A stretch of DNA of 64,000 nucleotides from Thermoleophilia bacterium UBA6103. Its GTDB lineage: Bacteria > Actinomycetota > Thermoleophilia > UBA2241. The translations under genes and the position numbers were made by a program. The notes beneath the pieces are model-generated. The model was not told the DNA's origin. It searched no databases and saw only the letters and a list, made by a program, of their open reading frames with translations. Below, piece by piece: positions 48,996 through 56,456 of this stretch (the first letter of the stretch is position 1; the number at the start of each line of letters is the position of its first letter). The DNA lies in assembly GCA_002423545.1 (NCBI GenBank), contig DIWP01000001.1, positions 186,001 through 250,000 on the forward strand. Direction: 5' to 3'.

Positions 48996-50510
48996 TCAGA
49001 CCTCTCCGGCGAGAATACGCCGTGGATCGGGCCACTCGGTGAGCCCGAGGTCGGCGGCGATGCGGTCGATGGCTATGCACAGCGCCTCTCCGAGCTCGTC
49101 CGGCAGGCCCGCAGGATCTTCGGCCGCAAATCGCTCCGCGCGCTCCGCGGCCGCATCGACGACGCCCGTGCGTCCTGTCGCCAGCCAATCATTGAGCGAG
49201 CCGCGATACCCCACGGCGGGCGTCGGGAACTCGCTCCGGATGTAGCGGCGGGTGTGCTTGCTGCTCAGGAATCCGCCGCTGGACAGGATGCCATCGACGA
49301 TGGCATCGATGTTCAGCGCGTCCGCGTCCCACGGACGCGGGGTGACGACGTGCAGCACGTTGGTCAGAATGTCGTCGTCGATGATCAATCCCTCGGCACA
49401 GGTGGCCGCTCCGGCTTGGACTTCACCGATGCCGGAAAGAAAGCGCGGCCGCGCCAGCAAGCCGATCAGGGCGTTGACGGCCCGCTCGTAGCCGTACTGC
49501 GCGTCCAATACCTTGCTGTCTGAGGCCAAGCCGTAGCAGTCACAGGCGAGACCGCAGCGACGTGCCAGCAGGACGGCAGCCACCACGCTGACCTGCGGTG
49601 TGCCGAAGGCGAAGCCACCCGTACGCGGGTCCACGGCCGAGAGCCGGGGCCCGTACCAGACCGGCGTGCCGGGGGCCGCCGTCTGCAGCAGCACCACACC
49701 GGCCAGCATCTCCGCGTGCTGCTGCGCCGCAGCGGCCGAGACGGCCGCCGGAGCCGTGGTCGCCGCCGCTGGACACGGCAGGATCCCGCAGACCGCACTC
49801 CCGCGCCGCGCCGTCGCGATCAGCGCGTCGGTCACCTCGCCGCCGAGGATCAGGGGACTCACGGGCGAGAACGCAAGATCGACCGGGTACACACCGCCGG
49901 TGCCGTCGGCACCTGTCACCGCCTGCGCCATCTCAGTAACGGCGACAGCTTGAGCGGCAGTGGAGATGCCCGGTCCGCCGACGTACTTGTCGCTCTCGGA
50001 GGTGAGCACCAGATAGGTGTAGAGCGCCTCCAGGTCCGGGGGCACGTCCTCCGGCGTCACCAGAGCGATCAGGATGTGCTGGTTGCTCAGGTGATGCATG
50101 ATGCGCGCCAGCCGTATGGAATCGGCGAGCGTCGCCCGGCGGTGGGCTCCGGTGCGCGGGTCGACGACGTCGGCCACGTAGCCCATGTTGTGGATGAACG
50201 TGGGTCCCGGATCGGGATCCACTGGGATCGACCGTGCGGGATCGCGCGCCGCCAGGAGGAACGACCGCGGGCAGGCGGCGAGCGTGTCAGTGACCAGTTC
50301 TCGAGGGATACCCACGCGGTCTGCGGGCAGTGGGAGACAGCCGGCGTCCAGCAGCAGCTCCCTGGCCGCCGGTGAATCCACACGCACGCCGGCACGCTCC
50401 AGCACGGCGAGCGCTGCCTCGTGGATGGCCGCGAGGGCCTCGTCAGGCCAGGGGTCAAAGGCGGCCGCCAGCACGGCGGCCGCCTCCCCCCCCACATGTG
50501 TGCTGCTCAC
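48996..50510 (-). CDS. MttB-superfamily corrinoid-dependent methyltransferase (non-pyrrolysine)
   Basis: 504 residues. Resembles trimethylamine/quaternary-amine methyltransferases: an N-terminal helical region, FIHNMGYVADVVDPRTGAHRRATLADSIRLARIMH, GGPGISTAAQAVAV and a C-terminal TIM-barrel part with SGIGEVQAGAATCAEGLIIDDDIL and SSGGFLSSKHTRRYIRSEFPTP. No in-frame TAG occurs, so this is the wider MttB family (e.g. glycine betaine demethylases), which passes a methyl group to a corrinoid protein. GTG start overlaps the stop of the solute-binding protein gene, so the two are coupled; the substrate is probably what that protein binds. Confidence 0.85.
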   Translation of the reverse strand: MSSTHVGGEAAAVLAAAFDPWPDEALAAIHEAALAVLERAGVRVDSPAARELLLDAGCLPLPADRVGIPRELVTDTLAACPRSFLLAARDPARSIPVDPDPGPTFIHNMGYVADVVDPRTGAHRRATLADSIRLARIMHHLSNQHILIALVTPEDVPPDLEALYTYLVLTSESDKYVGGPGISTAAQAVAVTEMAQAVTGADGTGGVYPVDLAFSPVSPLILGGEVTDALIATARRGSAVCGILPCPAAATTAPAAVSAAAAQQHAEMLAGVVLLQTAAPGTPVWYGPRLSAVDPRTGGFAFGTPQVSVVAAVLLARRCGLACDCYGLASDSKVLDAQYGYERAVNALIGLLARPRFLSGIGEVQAGAATCAEGLIIDDDILTNVLHVVTPRPWDADALNIDAIVDGILSSGGFLSSKHTRRYIRSEFPTPAVGYRGSLNDWLATGRTGVVDAAAERAERFAAEDPAGLPDELGEALCIAIDRIAADLGLTEWPDPRRILAGEV

Positions 50511-52285
50511 GACTCTTCTGACTTGGGGCCGCCCCTGCCACGGCGCATCAGAAAGAAGACCATGGCGCCCACAACGACCACGGCGGCAATCACGATGCCC
50601 GCGATGGCGCCGCCGGAGAGACCGCCACCTCCGGCGGTGTCGGCGGCTACGGCCGGCTTCACGTTCTCATACGTCCCGCGCAGGAACGTCAACACAGGCC
50701 GCCCGTCGCCCTTGGGCACGAGCTCCCAGCCGCTCCACTTGTCGGCCTGATAGGCCTCACAGTCGAGGTTGTACCAGAGGATGATGTAGGGCGCCTCGTT
50801 GTAGAGATGCTCCTGCATCTTGTGGACGATCTCTTTCCGCTCGTCTCGATCGACGGCCGCCGCCTGCTCGGGGTACATCTCGTCGTAGACCGGGTTTCCA
50901 TACTGGCTGGTATTCCAGTTCAGGATCTGCGCGCTGGTGAAGGTCGACAGCATGAAGCCGGGGTCGATGTCGCCGCCCCAGCTCCAGATGTAGACATCCA
51001 TGTCGGCGTTGTCGTAGAGGCGGTCGGAAAAGGCGCCCTCCTCGACGATATTGAGCTTCAGTTCGACACCGACATCCTTGAGCCACGGGACGATCATCTT
51101 GCCGGCCGTGATGTCGTTCTGGTAGGCGCTCATCACATCGAAGCGGAAGCTGAGCTTCTCGCCGTCCTTCGACTCGCGGATGCCGTCACCGTCGGTGTCG
51201 GTGTAGCCGGCGTCCTCGAGGATCTGCTTGGCCTTTTCGGGATCGAACGTGACGAGGTCGGCCTCCGGCGGGCTCCAGTGCCAGTCGCCGGCGGCCGGCG
51301 AGATGACGCCGGTGCCCACCGTCGCCAGGCCGTCCATCGCCTGCTGGTTGATCTTCTCCTTGTCGATGGCCCAGTGGAACGCCTGCCTGATCTGCGCATC
51401 CCGCAGCAGGGGATTACCCTTCGATGCGGCGTCGTCCCAGCAGTTGAACGCGAGCTCGTGGAAACCGATACGGTCGACGGCGACAGCCTTGGACCCTTCG
51501 ACGTTCTCGACGCTGCGCAGGAACGTGGGCGACTCGAAGTACGCCACGTCCAGATTGCCGGCCTTGTAGTCCTGTACCAGTGAGTTGCCGTTCTGGTAGA
51601 TCTGGAAGTACACCTTGTCGATGGTCGGCGCGCCGCCGAAGTAGTCCTTGTTCGCCTTCATCGAGACGTAGCGGCCCTTCTCGACCTCGTCGATCATGAA
51701 CGGGCCGGTGCCCACAACAGGCGGATCCTCGAGATTGTCGAGCGTGTCGGCGGGGATCTTGCTCCAGATGTGCTCGGGGAGGATCGGCACGTACAGGGCG
51801 AGCATGCCGGCGTTGGGCTGGTCGGACGTGATGACGAGCGTCGTGTCGTCGGGCGCCTCGACCTTGGTCACGTGCTCAAGGAACGGGAGGCTGGCCGCGA
51901 TCTCATTGTCCAGGATGTAATTGTACGTGAACGCGATATCCCCGGCGCTGAAGGGCTCGCCGTCATGCCAGGTGACGCCCTCGCGGATCGTGAACGTCCA
52001 GACCTTGCCGTCTTCGCTGGCCTCCCACTCGGTGGCCAGGTCCGGGGCCGGCTTGTACTCCTCGTCGTACCAGGTGAGGAAGTTGTAGTTGAGGCGGAAT
52101 GCTTCCCAGGTGATGGAAGACCAGCTTGTGAACGGATTCACGCCGTCGATGTCTTGGGCGATGCCGACCTTGAAGGTGAGCTCCTCGGCCGGTGACGGCG
52201 AGGGCGAGTCGGCTGCCGCGGCGACCGGGAAGACGGCGAGTACAGTCAGCAGCAGTGCGCCCGCAATGACGAGCAGTCGTTTCAT
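50507..52285 (-). CDS. ABC-type solute-binding protein (family 5), C-terminally membrane-anchored
   Basis: 592 residues; ATG 52285 with a GGGGG ribosome binding site. A Sec signal peptide (KRLLVIAGALLLTVLAVFPVAAAA, no lipobox Cys) precedes a family 5 extracellular domain (dipeptide/oligopeptide/nickel): FTIREGVTWHDGEPFSAGDIAFTYNYI, PVVGTGPFMIDEV, IRQAFHWAIDKEKI. Near the end a TM helix (AIAGIVIAAVVVVGAMVFFLM) and basic tail anchor it in the membrane, in place of a lipid. Permease/ATPase genes are not adjacent in the window. Overlaps the MttB-like gene (GTGA). Confidence 0.88.
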   Translation of the reverse strand: MKRLLVIAGALLLTVLAVFPVAAAADSPSPSPAEELTFKVGIAQDIDGVNPFTSWSSITWEAFRLNYNFLTWYDEEYKPAPDLATEWEASEDGKVWTFTIREGVTWHDGEPFSAGDIAFTYNYILDNEIAASLPFLEHVTKVEAPDDTTLVITSDQPNAGMLALYVPILPEHIWSKIPADTLDNLEDPPVVGTGPFMIDEVEKGRYVSMKANKDYFGGAPTIDKVYFQIYQNGNSLVQDYKAGNLDVAYFESPTFLRSVENVEGSKAVAVDRIGFHELAFNCWDDAASKGNPLLRDAQIRQAFHWAIDKEKINQQAMDGLATVGTGVISPAAGDWHWSPPEADLVTFDPEKAKQILEDAGYTDTDGDGIRESKDGEKLSFRFDVMSAYQNDITAGKMIVPWLKDVGVELKLNIVEEGAFSDRLYDNADMDVYIWSWGGDIDPGFMLSTFTSAQILNWNTSQYGNPVYDEMYPEQAAAVDRDERKEIVHKMQEHLYNEAPYIILWYNLDCEAYQADKWSGWELVPKGDGRPVLTFLRGTYENVKPAVAADTAGGGGLSGGAIAGIVIAAVVVVGAMVFFLMRRGRGGPKSEES

Positions 52286-52429
52286 GTAGACCCCCATGGA
52301 TGAGTGGAATCGCGGGTGCGAACCCCCGACCTGAAAACCGCGGAGAGGAATCAAACTCGCCGCTCGGTACGCATCTCGGCAGCCGTCAGTCCCCTCCTGC
52401 CGTATGCCTAGTGGTGCTGAGCACACCAA

Positions 52430-52459
52430 AGTATGTGTTCCATCGTGCTTCGACGTCAA
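52430..52459 (-). promoter_or_regulatory. Promoter and long leader of the solute-binding-protein operon
   Basis: Reverse strand TTGACG (52459-52454), 18 bp, CATACT (52435-52430). A ~138-nt 5' leader follows; I could not identify a known riboswitch in it. No gene in 52286-52594. Confidence 0.5.
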
Positions 52460-52594
52460 TAGGTCGCATTGCGTCACAAAGGAAGTGCTCGAAAGCGATT
52501 CGTTGTGTCAGACAGGAAGGTACTCGAAAGCTGCCGACCATCTTGCCGCGACTTCAGCTGCTTCACGGCTGGCCAAAGAGGCAGTCGTACCTCC

Positions 52595-53074
52595 TCATGC
52601 CTCGCTCTGCTTGCTGCCGGGTAGCTGGTGCGGCGCAGAGTAGAGCCACGGCACCACCTCTTCGAGGTTGGTGACCAGGGTCGGGGCATCTCGTGCGGTC
52701 CGGTGTCCTGATCGAGGAGCTCCGACACCTTGCGTGACAGCAGATCTCTCTGTGTGCCGGGCACGAACGCCCAGGGACGGCACTGGCCACGTCTCCGGGA
52801 TGTGGTTGTCCCGTGTGAGGGCAACGCGGACCCCTGTCCAGTTCGAGTCCCACTCCCGTAGCCGTGTGAGCAGGGCCGAGAGAGACTTCGAGAAGGTGAC
52901 CTCACAGAGGTAGACGGACTGCTCGCGGAAGCTGACGGCGAGGATGTCGCAGTACCAGTGCGCTCCCTTCTTGAGGCTGGCGCCCGGGTGCAGCTGGATG
53001 CAGCTCTCGGGTTGGACGAACATCGCGCGATCGGCGCTCAGGTAGTCGGCGACGACGCCTTGGTAGTAGTCCAT
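52595..53074 (-). pseudogene. Frameshifted gene of a nuclease-like/unknown family
   Basis: The N-terminal ~97 residues are intact (YYQGVVADYLSADRAMFVQPESCIQLHPGASLKKGAHWYCDILAVSFREQSVYLCEVTFSKSLSALLTRLREW). Then the family-like sequence moves to another frame (RPWAFVPGTQRDLLSRKVSELLDQ), and returns to the first (TLVTNLEEVVPWLYS). Two compensating indels (or sequencing errors) are implied. The N-terminal part has the charge pattern of a PD-(D/E)XK-like fold (WYCDILAVSF, YLCEVT.SK) but function is unknown. Confidence 0.6.
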
Positions 53075-53122
53075 ACAAGCCGTCTCCCTGACGCGGTCTC
53101 TGACTCTCGTCGCCGGAGATAA

Positions 53123-53285
53123 TCACCTGATCTCGATCTGCACGCGACAGTGGTCGCTCGGGCCCCACTGATCGGGCTCGTTCAGCGCCGTGACGTGCGC
53201 CCGTGATGCCAGACCGTTCGATGCGAACACGAAGTCGAGCTGGCGCGTTGCGGTGGCTGGGTCCTGGCGCCCACCGTCACTGAAG
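53123..53285 (-). pseudogene. 3' remnant of an endonuclease/exonuclease/phosphatase-family gene
   Basis: A leftward frame reads DPATATRQLDFVFASN, then AHVTALNEPDQWGPSDHCRVQIEIR and stop. The QLDFVFAS and WGPSDHCR motifs are the last two conserved blocks of the EEP family (catalytic SDH). The rest of the gene is missing, and the segment is fused out of frame to the 3' end of the Mug-like gene. Confidence 0.65.
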
Positions 53286-53853
53286 ACCTGTGGACACGTT
53301 CAGCCAAGTCACGCCACCACGAGAGGTCCCAGGACCCATTGGCGGCGGCACTGGTGGAAGGCGCAACGAAGATCTCCGTCTCTCCGATGCGGTCGGGCTG
53401 CAGCCCGTAAGAGACCGTTCGCCGGCCAAAGAACTCCTGGGCGGCGCGCTTGCCGTTGAAGCCCAGGACTTGGGGCTTCAGATCGCGCACTTTGTCACGC
53501 AGCAACTCGGCGCCACCCGGATCGAAGACGATCGCGCTGTCAGCGCCCGACTGGCCCTTGGCCAGGTCGGTGAGGCTGATGCCGAAGTCGAGGAGCAACG
53601 GGGCCTCGTCTGGGGAGAGCTGACGGGGCGTCAGACTTAGCGCGGCGAGCGTGCGCCAGAACTTGTTGCCGGGGCCGGAGTGGTAGTGCTTGAGCTGCGC
53701 AGAGCGGGTGCCGGCGGCGGTACCGCAGACGACGAGCTTCAGGCCTTCGCTCAGTATGTCATCAAGCGCTTCGTTCTCCACCCGGCTACTCAGCCGCCGA
53801 TCGGCGCAGCCGGCTGTCTGCTCGATACCGTTGTCAGATGACACGCAGACCAC
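53182..53853 (-). CDS. mug: Mug-type G:T/U mismatch DNA glycosylase, altered C-terminus
   Basis: Motif 1 region LVVCGTAAGTRSAQLKHYHSGPGNKFWRTLAALSLTP, LDFGISLTDLAKG and the C-terminal motif FVAPSTSAAANGSWDLSWWRDLAERV define the Mug/MUG family, which removes uracil or ethenocytosine from mismatches. The normal protein should end soon after WWRDLAERV; here the frame continues into out-of-frame DNA of an EEP-family remnant, giving a ~35-residue Ser/Arg-rich tail. The core is intact (about 185 residues). 5' end overlaps the exonuclease gene by 20 bp. Confidence 0.8.
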   Translation of the reverse strand: MVCVSSDNGIEQTAGCADRRLSSRVENEALDDILSEGLKLVVCGTAAGTRSAQLKHYHSGPGNKFWRTLAALSLTPRQLSPDEAPLLLDFGISLTDLAKGQSGADSAIVFDPGGAELLRDKVRDLKPQVLGFNGKRAAQEFFGRRTVSYGLQPDRIGETEIFVAPSTSAAANGSWDLSWWRDLAERVHRSSVTVGARTQPPQRASSTSCSHRTVWHHGRTSRR

Positions 53854-55078
53854 CTAACGACTCGAGCATCTGGAAGTACGTTGAGTAGCCGACGATCGGT
53901 ACGCTGAGATCACGCGCCTTGCGCGCCTTGCCACTGAGGCTGTCGGGGTCGGCTGCCACAAGAAGCTGCGTCTTGCGGCTGACCGAACCGGTGACTCGCA
54001 GGCCAAGCGTGTGCGCCTGGATCTCGAGATCGGCACGCTCGATCCCGGGCGCCTCGCCGGTGAAGACGACAGCGTCGCCGGCCTTCAGGCAGAAGCCGCC
54101 CACCGTGCACGCCACCGGCTCATCGGCCTTCTCGGCATCGAGAGCGGCGTCGACGGCGTCCGCATCGAGGCCCAGCAGCGCGGCGACGCGCTCCAGGTCG
54201 AGGCGCTCTTCGGGAGTGACGACGCCATCGTTCAGAGCGAGCCGACCAAGGGCGCCCAGATAGCTGGCGTGCAGTCTCCCTGCCTCCTCGCGCGAGAGGC
54301 CCAGCAGCCCGGCAAGCGCGACAAGCTCGTCCTCCTCGTGGGCCGAGAGTCGGCGGTCAAGCAGGGCGCGGTCGATCAGCGTGAGGTAGCTGTTGGCCTC
54401 GGGGTGAAGCTCGGAACGGGGCGCGCGAGCGGCAAGACGTGCCAAGAAGTGGTCGCGCTGGGAGGCTGCGCGCTGCTGGCGCGTCACAGGCCGGGCTCTA
54501 CCGGCCGGCAGCGGAGGCCACTCACCGCGCTCGGCGCAGATGATGGCGTCATGCCAAGACCCTGGGAAGTCGTCATCGGTGGCGATGTAGTGGGCCAGAA
54601 GGCGGGCGGTAGCGCGAGCGTCGGCAACGGCGGCGTGCGCCGAGTCGAGGGGGCAGCCGATGCAGTCACAGCAGGTCGCCAGGTTGCGCGCGCCGTCGGG
54701 CAGGTAGAGGCCGGCAAGGCGCATCGTGCACAGCCCGGCGGTCGGGCCGATCGGCACCGAGATGCCGAGGCGCTCGAACTCGGCGGCCAGGAAGAGAGCG
54801 TCGAAGGACAGGTTGTGAGCCACCGGTACCCGGCCCGCGAGCAAGGCGACGACGTCGCCGGCGACCATGTCGAAGGTCGGCGCTCCATGCAGGTCCGCTC
54901 CCGTCAGGCCGTGGACCTCGGAAGCGCCGACGTCGCGTTGTGGGTCGAGGAGCGTCTCCCACTCGTCGATCACCGTGCCGCTCTCGTCGGCAAGGACGAT
55001 GGCGATCTCGATCATACGGTGGTGATGGGCGGGCGAGAAGCCGGTGGTCTCAAGGTCGACGATCGCGTAGCTGGTCAT
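53834..55078 (-). CDS. DEDDh 3'-5' exonuclease with TerB-like and BRCT domains
   Basis: 414 residues; ATG 55078 after GGCGGAGACG. Residues ~1-165: DnaQ-like exonuclease (YAIVDLETTG, VAHNLSFDALFL, SAHAAVADARATARLL; Asp-Glu-Asp-His-Asp set). Residues ~220-310: TerB-like helical module (LSAHEEDELVALAGLLGLS). C-terminal ~80: BRCT-type domain (CLKAGDAVVFTGEAPGIERADLEIQAHTLGLRVTGSVSRKTQLLVAADPDSLSGKARKA), as in DNA ligase A. Likely DNA proofreading/repair. The Mug gene overlaps its 3' end. Confidence 0.87.
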   Translation of the reverse strand: MTSYAIVDLETTGFSPAHHHRMIEIAIVLADESGTVIDEWETLLDPQRDVGASEVHGLTGADLHGAPTFDMVAGDVVALLAGRVPVAHNLSFDALFLAAEFERLGISVPIGPTAGLCTMRLAGLYLPDGARNLATCCDCIGCPLDSAHAAVADARATARLLAHYIATDDDFPGSWHDAIICAERGEWPPLPAGRARPVTRQQRAASQRDHFLARLAARAPRSELHPEANSYLTLIDRALLDRRLSAHEEDELVALAGLLGLSREEAGRLHASYLGALGRLALNDGVVTPEERLDLERVAALLGLDADAVDAALDAEKADEPVACTVGGFCLKAGDAVVFTGEAPGIERADLEIQAHTLGLRVTGSVSRKTQLLVAADPDSLSGKARKARDLSVPIVGYSTYFQMLESLGGLRVI

Positions 55079-55189
55079 CGTCTCCGCCCCTCGTTCTCGG
55101 AAACGTCGCCCATGGTACTTGCTACCGCCGACGGAAGCGTGGACCCTGCACAACCTCCATCGTGCTCATCTAGTCACGTGATGCACGTG

Positions 55190-55228
55190 AGCGGCAACCC
55201 GCAGGGTCGTGCGGCTCGATGTGCTTGT
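55190..55228. repeat. REP-like 39-bp intergenic element, copy 2
   Basis: 37/39 identical to 48619-48657; one stem base is changed (GGGTCG). It begins 7 bp beyond the stop of the YoeB-like gene. Confidence 0.7.
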
Positions 55229-55235
55229 GAGCCCT

Positions 55236-55499
55236 CTATTCGTAGTGCGTCCACATCCGGAGGATCTTGACAGCCTGCTCAGGAGAGATCACCTGGTAGG
55301 CGAGCCGGTGTTGAATGTTGATGCGACGCGAGTAGGCGCCTCTCAAGTCGCCGACGAGCTTCTCGAAAGGCGGCGGGCTCTGAAAGGGGTCCTCGCGCAC
55401 CACCTCGAGCAGCGCCTCGGCCTTCGGGCGCAGTCCGACCGCCGCGAGCTTGCGGGCGTCTTTCTGCGCCTGTTTGGTGAAGTACAGACCCCAGCTCAC
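55236..55499 (-). CDS. yoeB: YoeB-family toxin (ribosome-dependent mRNA endonuclease)
   Basis: 87 residues. RelE/YoeB fold: WGLYFTKQAQKDARKLAAVGLRPKAEALL, PPPFEKLVGDLRGAYSRRINIQHRLAYQV, ILRMWTHYE. E46, R65, H85 and Y86 correspond to the YoeB catalytic residues. It would cleave mRNA in the ribosomal A site when the antitoxin is degraded. GTG/ATG start overlaps the antitoxin stop by 4 bp. Confidence 0.93.
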   Translation of the reverse strand: MSWGLYFTKQAQKDARKLAAVGLRPKAEALLEVVREDPFQSPPPFEKLVGDLRGAYSRRINIQHRLAYQVISPEQAVKILRMWTHYE

Positions 55500-55738
55500 C
55501 AGCCGGGCTCACCGTCGAGTTCCTCGAGCGGCGTCGCCATGCCCTCGCGGATAGACTCGCGCATGCCGGGAGTGGAGAGCAGGTGCAGCGTCTCCTGGAC
55601 CGCGCGCCAGTCGTCCTCGGCCAAGAGCACAGCGTTGCCGCGGCGGCCCGTGATCTGCACGGGTTCGTGCGACTCTGAGACCTCGTCAAGCAACTTGTAG
55701 AGAAGCCGACGCGCTTCCGTCGCAGTGATCGTGGTCAT
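55496..55738 (-). CDS. yefM: YefM/Phd-family antitoxin
   Basis: 80 residues; GGAGGC before the ATG. TITATEARRLLYKLLDEVSESHEPVQITGRRGNAVLLAEDDWRAVQETLHLL is the Phd/YefM DNA-binding domain; the C-terminal tail (MRESIREGMATPLEELDGEPGW) neutralises the toxin. It represses the operon by binding the palindrome in its promoter. Confidence 0.93.
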   Translation of the reverse strand: MTTITATEARRLLYKLLDEVSESHEPVQITGRRGNAVLLAEDDWRAVQETLHLLSTPGMRESIREGMATPLEELDGEPGW

Positions 55739-56117
55739 GATGCCTCCGCGTACCGTACGTGATAGCGTACGTTACCTGACCGTCTCTGTCAAGGTGCCCG
55801 AGCAGGGCTACCAAGCATTCTGCGGGCTGCCCAGGCTCGTATGCAGCTGCTGTGGGCATAGTACACGCCGAACGGGAGGAGAGATGCCACGTAGCATCAC
55901 CCGCCACACCGACGATGAGCAGACCGGCGACGAGCACCCACAACAGGCGGGAGTGACCACCTCGAGGGGGGCCGTTTCGAGGCGCTCGTGGGGGTCCGGG
56001 TTCCCTCCTGGCCGTCGGCTGGGCGGTGGCCTGCGGGGATTCGGTTGGATCACAGAATGCGCACGCGTTTCCCTCACCATAGACCACGCGACCGCACTGC
56101 GGGCAGATCCGCGATTG
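55686..56117 (-). CDS. Zinc-ribbon single-TM protein (3' end doubtful)
   Basis: About 143 residues from the GTG at 56117, which has GAGGAG upstream. RICPQCGRVVYGEGNACAFCD is a zinc ribbon; a Pro/Arg-rich linker and one TM (LLWVLVAGLLIVGVAGDATW) follow. The frame runs 53 bp into the antitoxin gene and the last ~60 residues look unlike protein (His/Asp-rich), so a frameshift or truncation at the 3' end is likely. Confidence 0.45.
   Translation of the reverse strand, partial: QSRICPQCGRVVYGEGNACAFCDPTESPQATAQPTARREPGPPRAPRNGPPRGGHSRLLWVLVAGLLIVGVAGDATWHLSSRSACTMPTAAAYEPGQPAECLVALLGHLDRDGQVTYAITYGTRRHHDHDHCDGSASASLQVA
55754..55792 (-). promoter_or_regulatory. Promoter/operator of the YefM-YoeB operon
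   Basis: Reverse strand TTGACA (55792-55787), 17 bp, TACGCT (55769-55764). The inverted repeat CGTACG-6 bp-CGTACG (55754-55771) covers the -10, so YefM binding would block it. Confidence 0.75.
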
Positions 56118-56456
56118 CACAGCGGCCTCTCCTCGGCGGTAGCTTACAAATCCCGTACCAATACAACGTTGTCGGTAGCGCGACGATGCCTCATGAGCGC
56201 CATGGGCTGTCGGCACTAGCACACGTGCACCGAAGCGTCGCCGTGCGGAGCGGCGATCCGACTAGTCGATGGTCGGGTGTGACCTCAAGTGCCCACCAGT
56301 CTCTGCCGAAGAGCGTGTGACGGGCCTCGGCAACGCAAGGTCTGCGTGCCTGCTACGACTGTGGTCAAGGGCGCCTGAGATAGCTGCCGACTGTGGTACG
56401 TGGTACAACCGTACGGAGCCAGTCGTGAAAGACAGGTGGTGGGCCATGGGCGTGGC

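Noticed and set aside
48996..50510. Pyrrolysine-containing MttB
   Set aside because: The frame has no in-frame TAG; it belongs to the non-Pyl MttB family.
52286..52429. Cobalamin riboswitch upstream of the binding protein/MttB operon
   Set aside because: I looked for a B12 box because MttB proteins use corrinoids; none was convincing by eye.
54011..55270. Rightward ORF opposite exonuclease-BRCT
   Set aside because: Antisense shadow; the leftward frame has all DEDDh and BRCT motifs.
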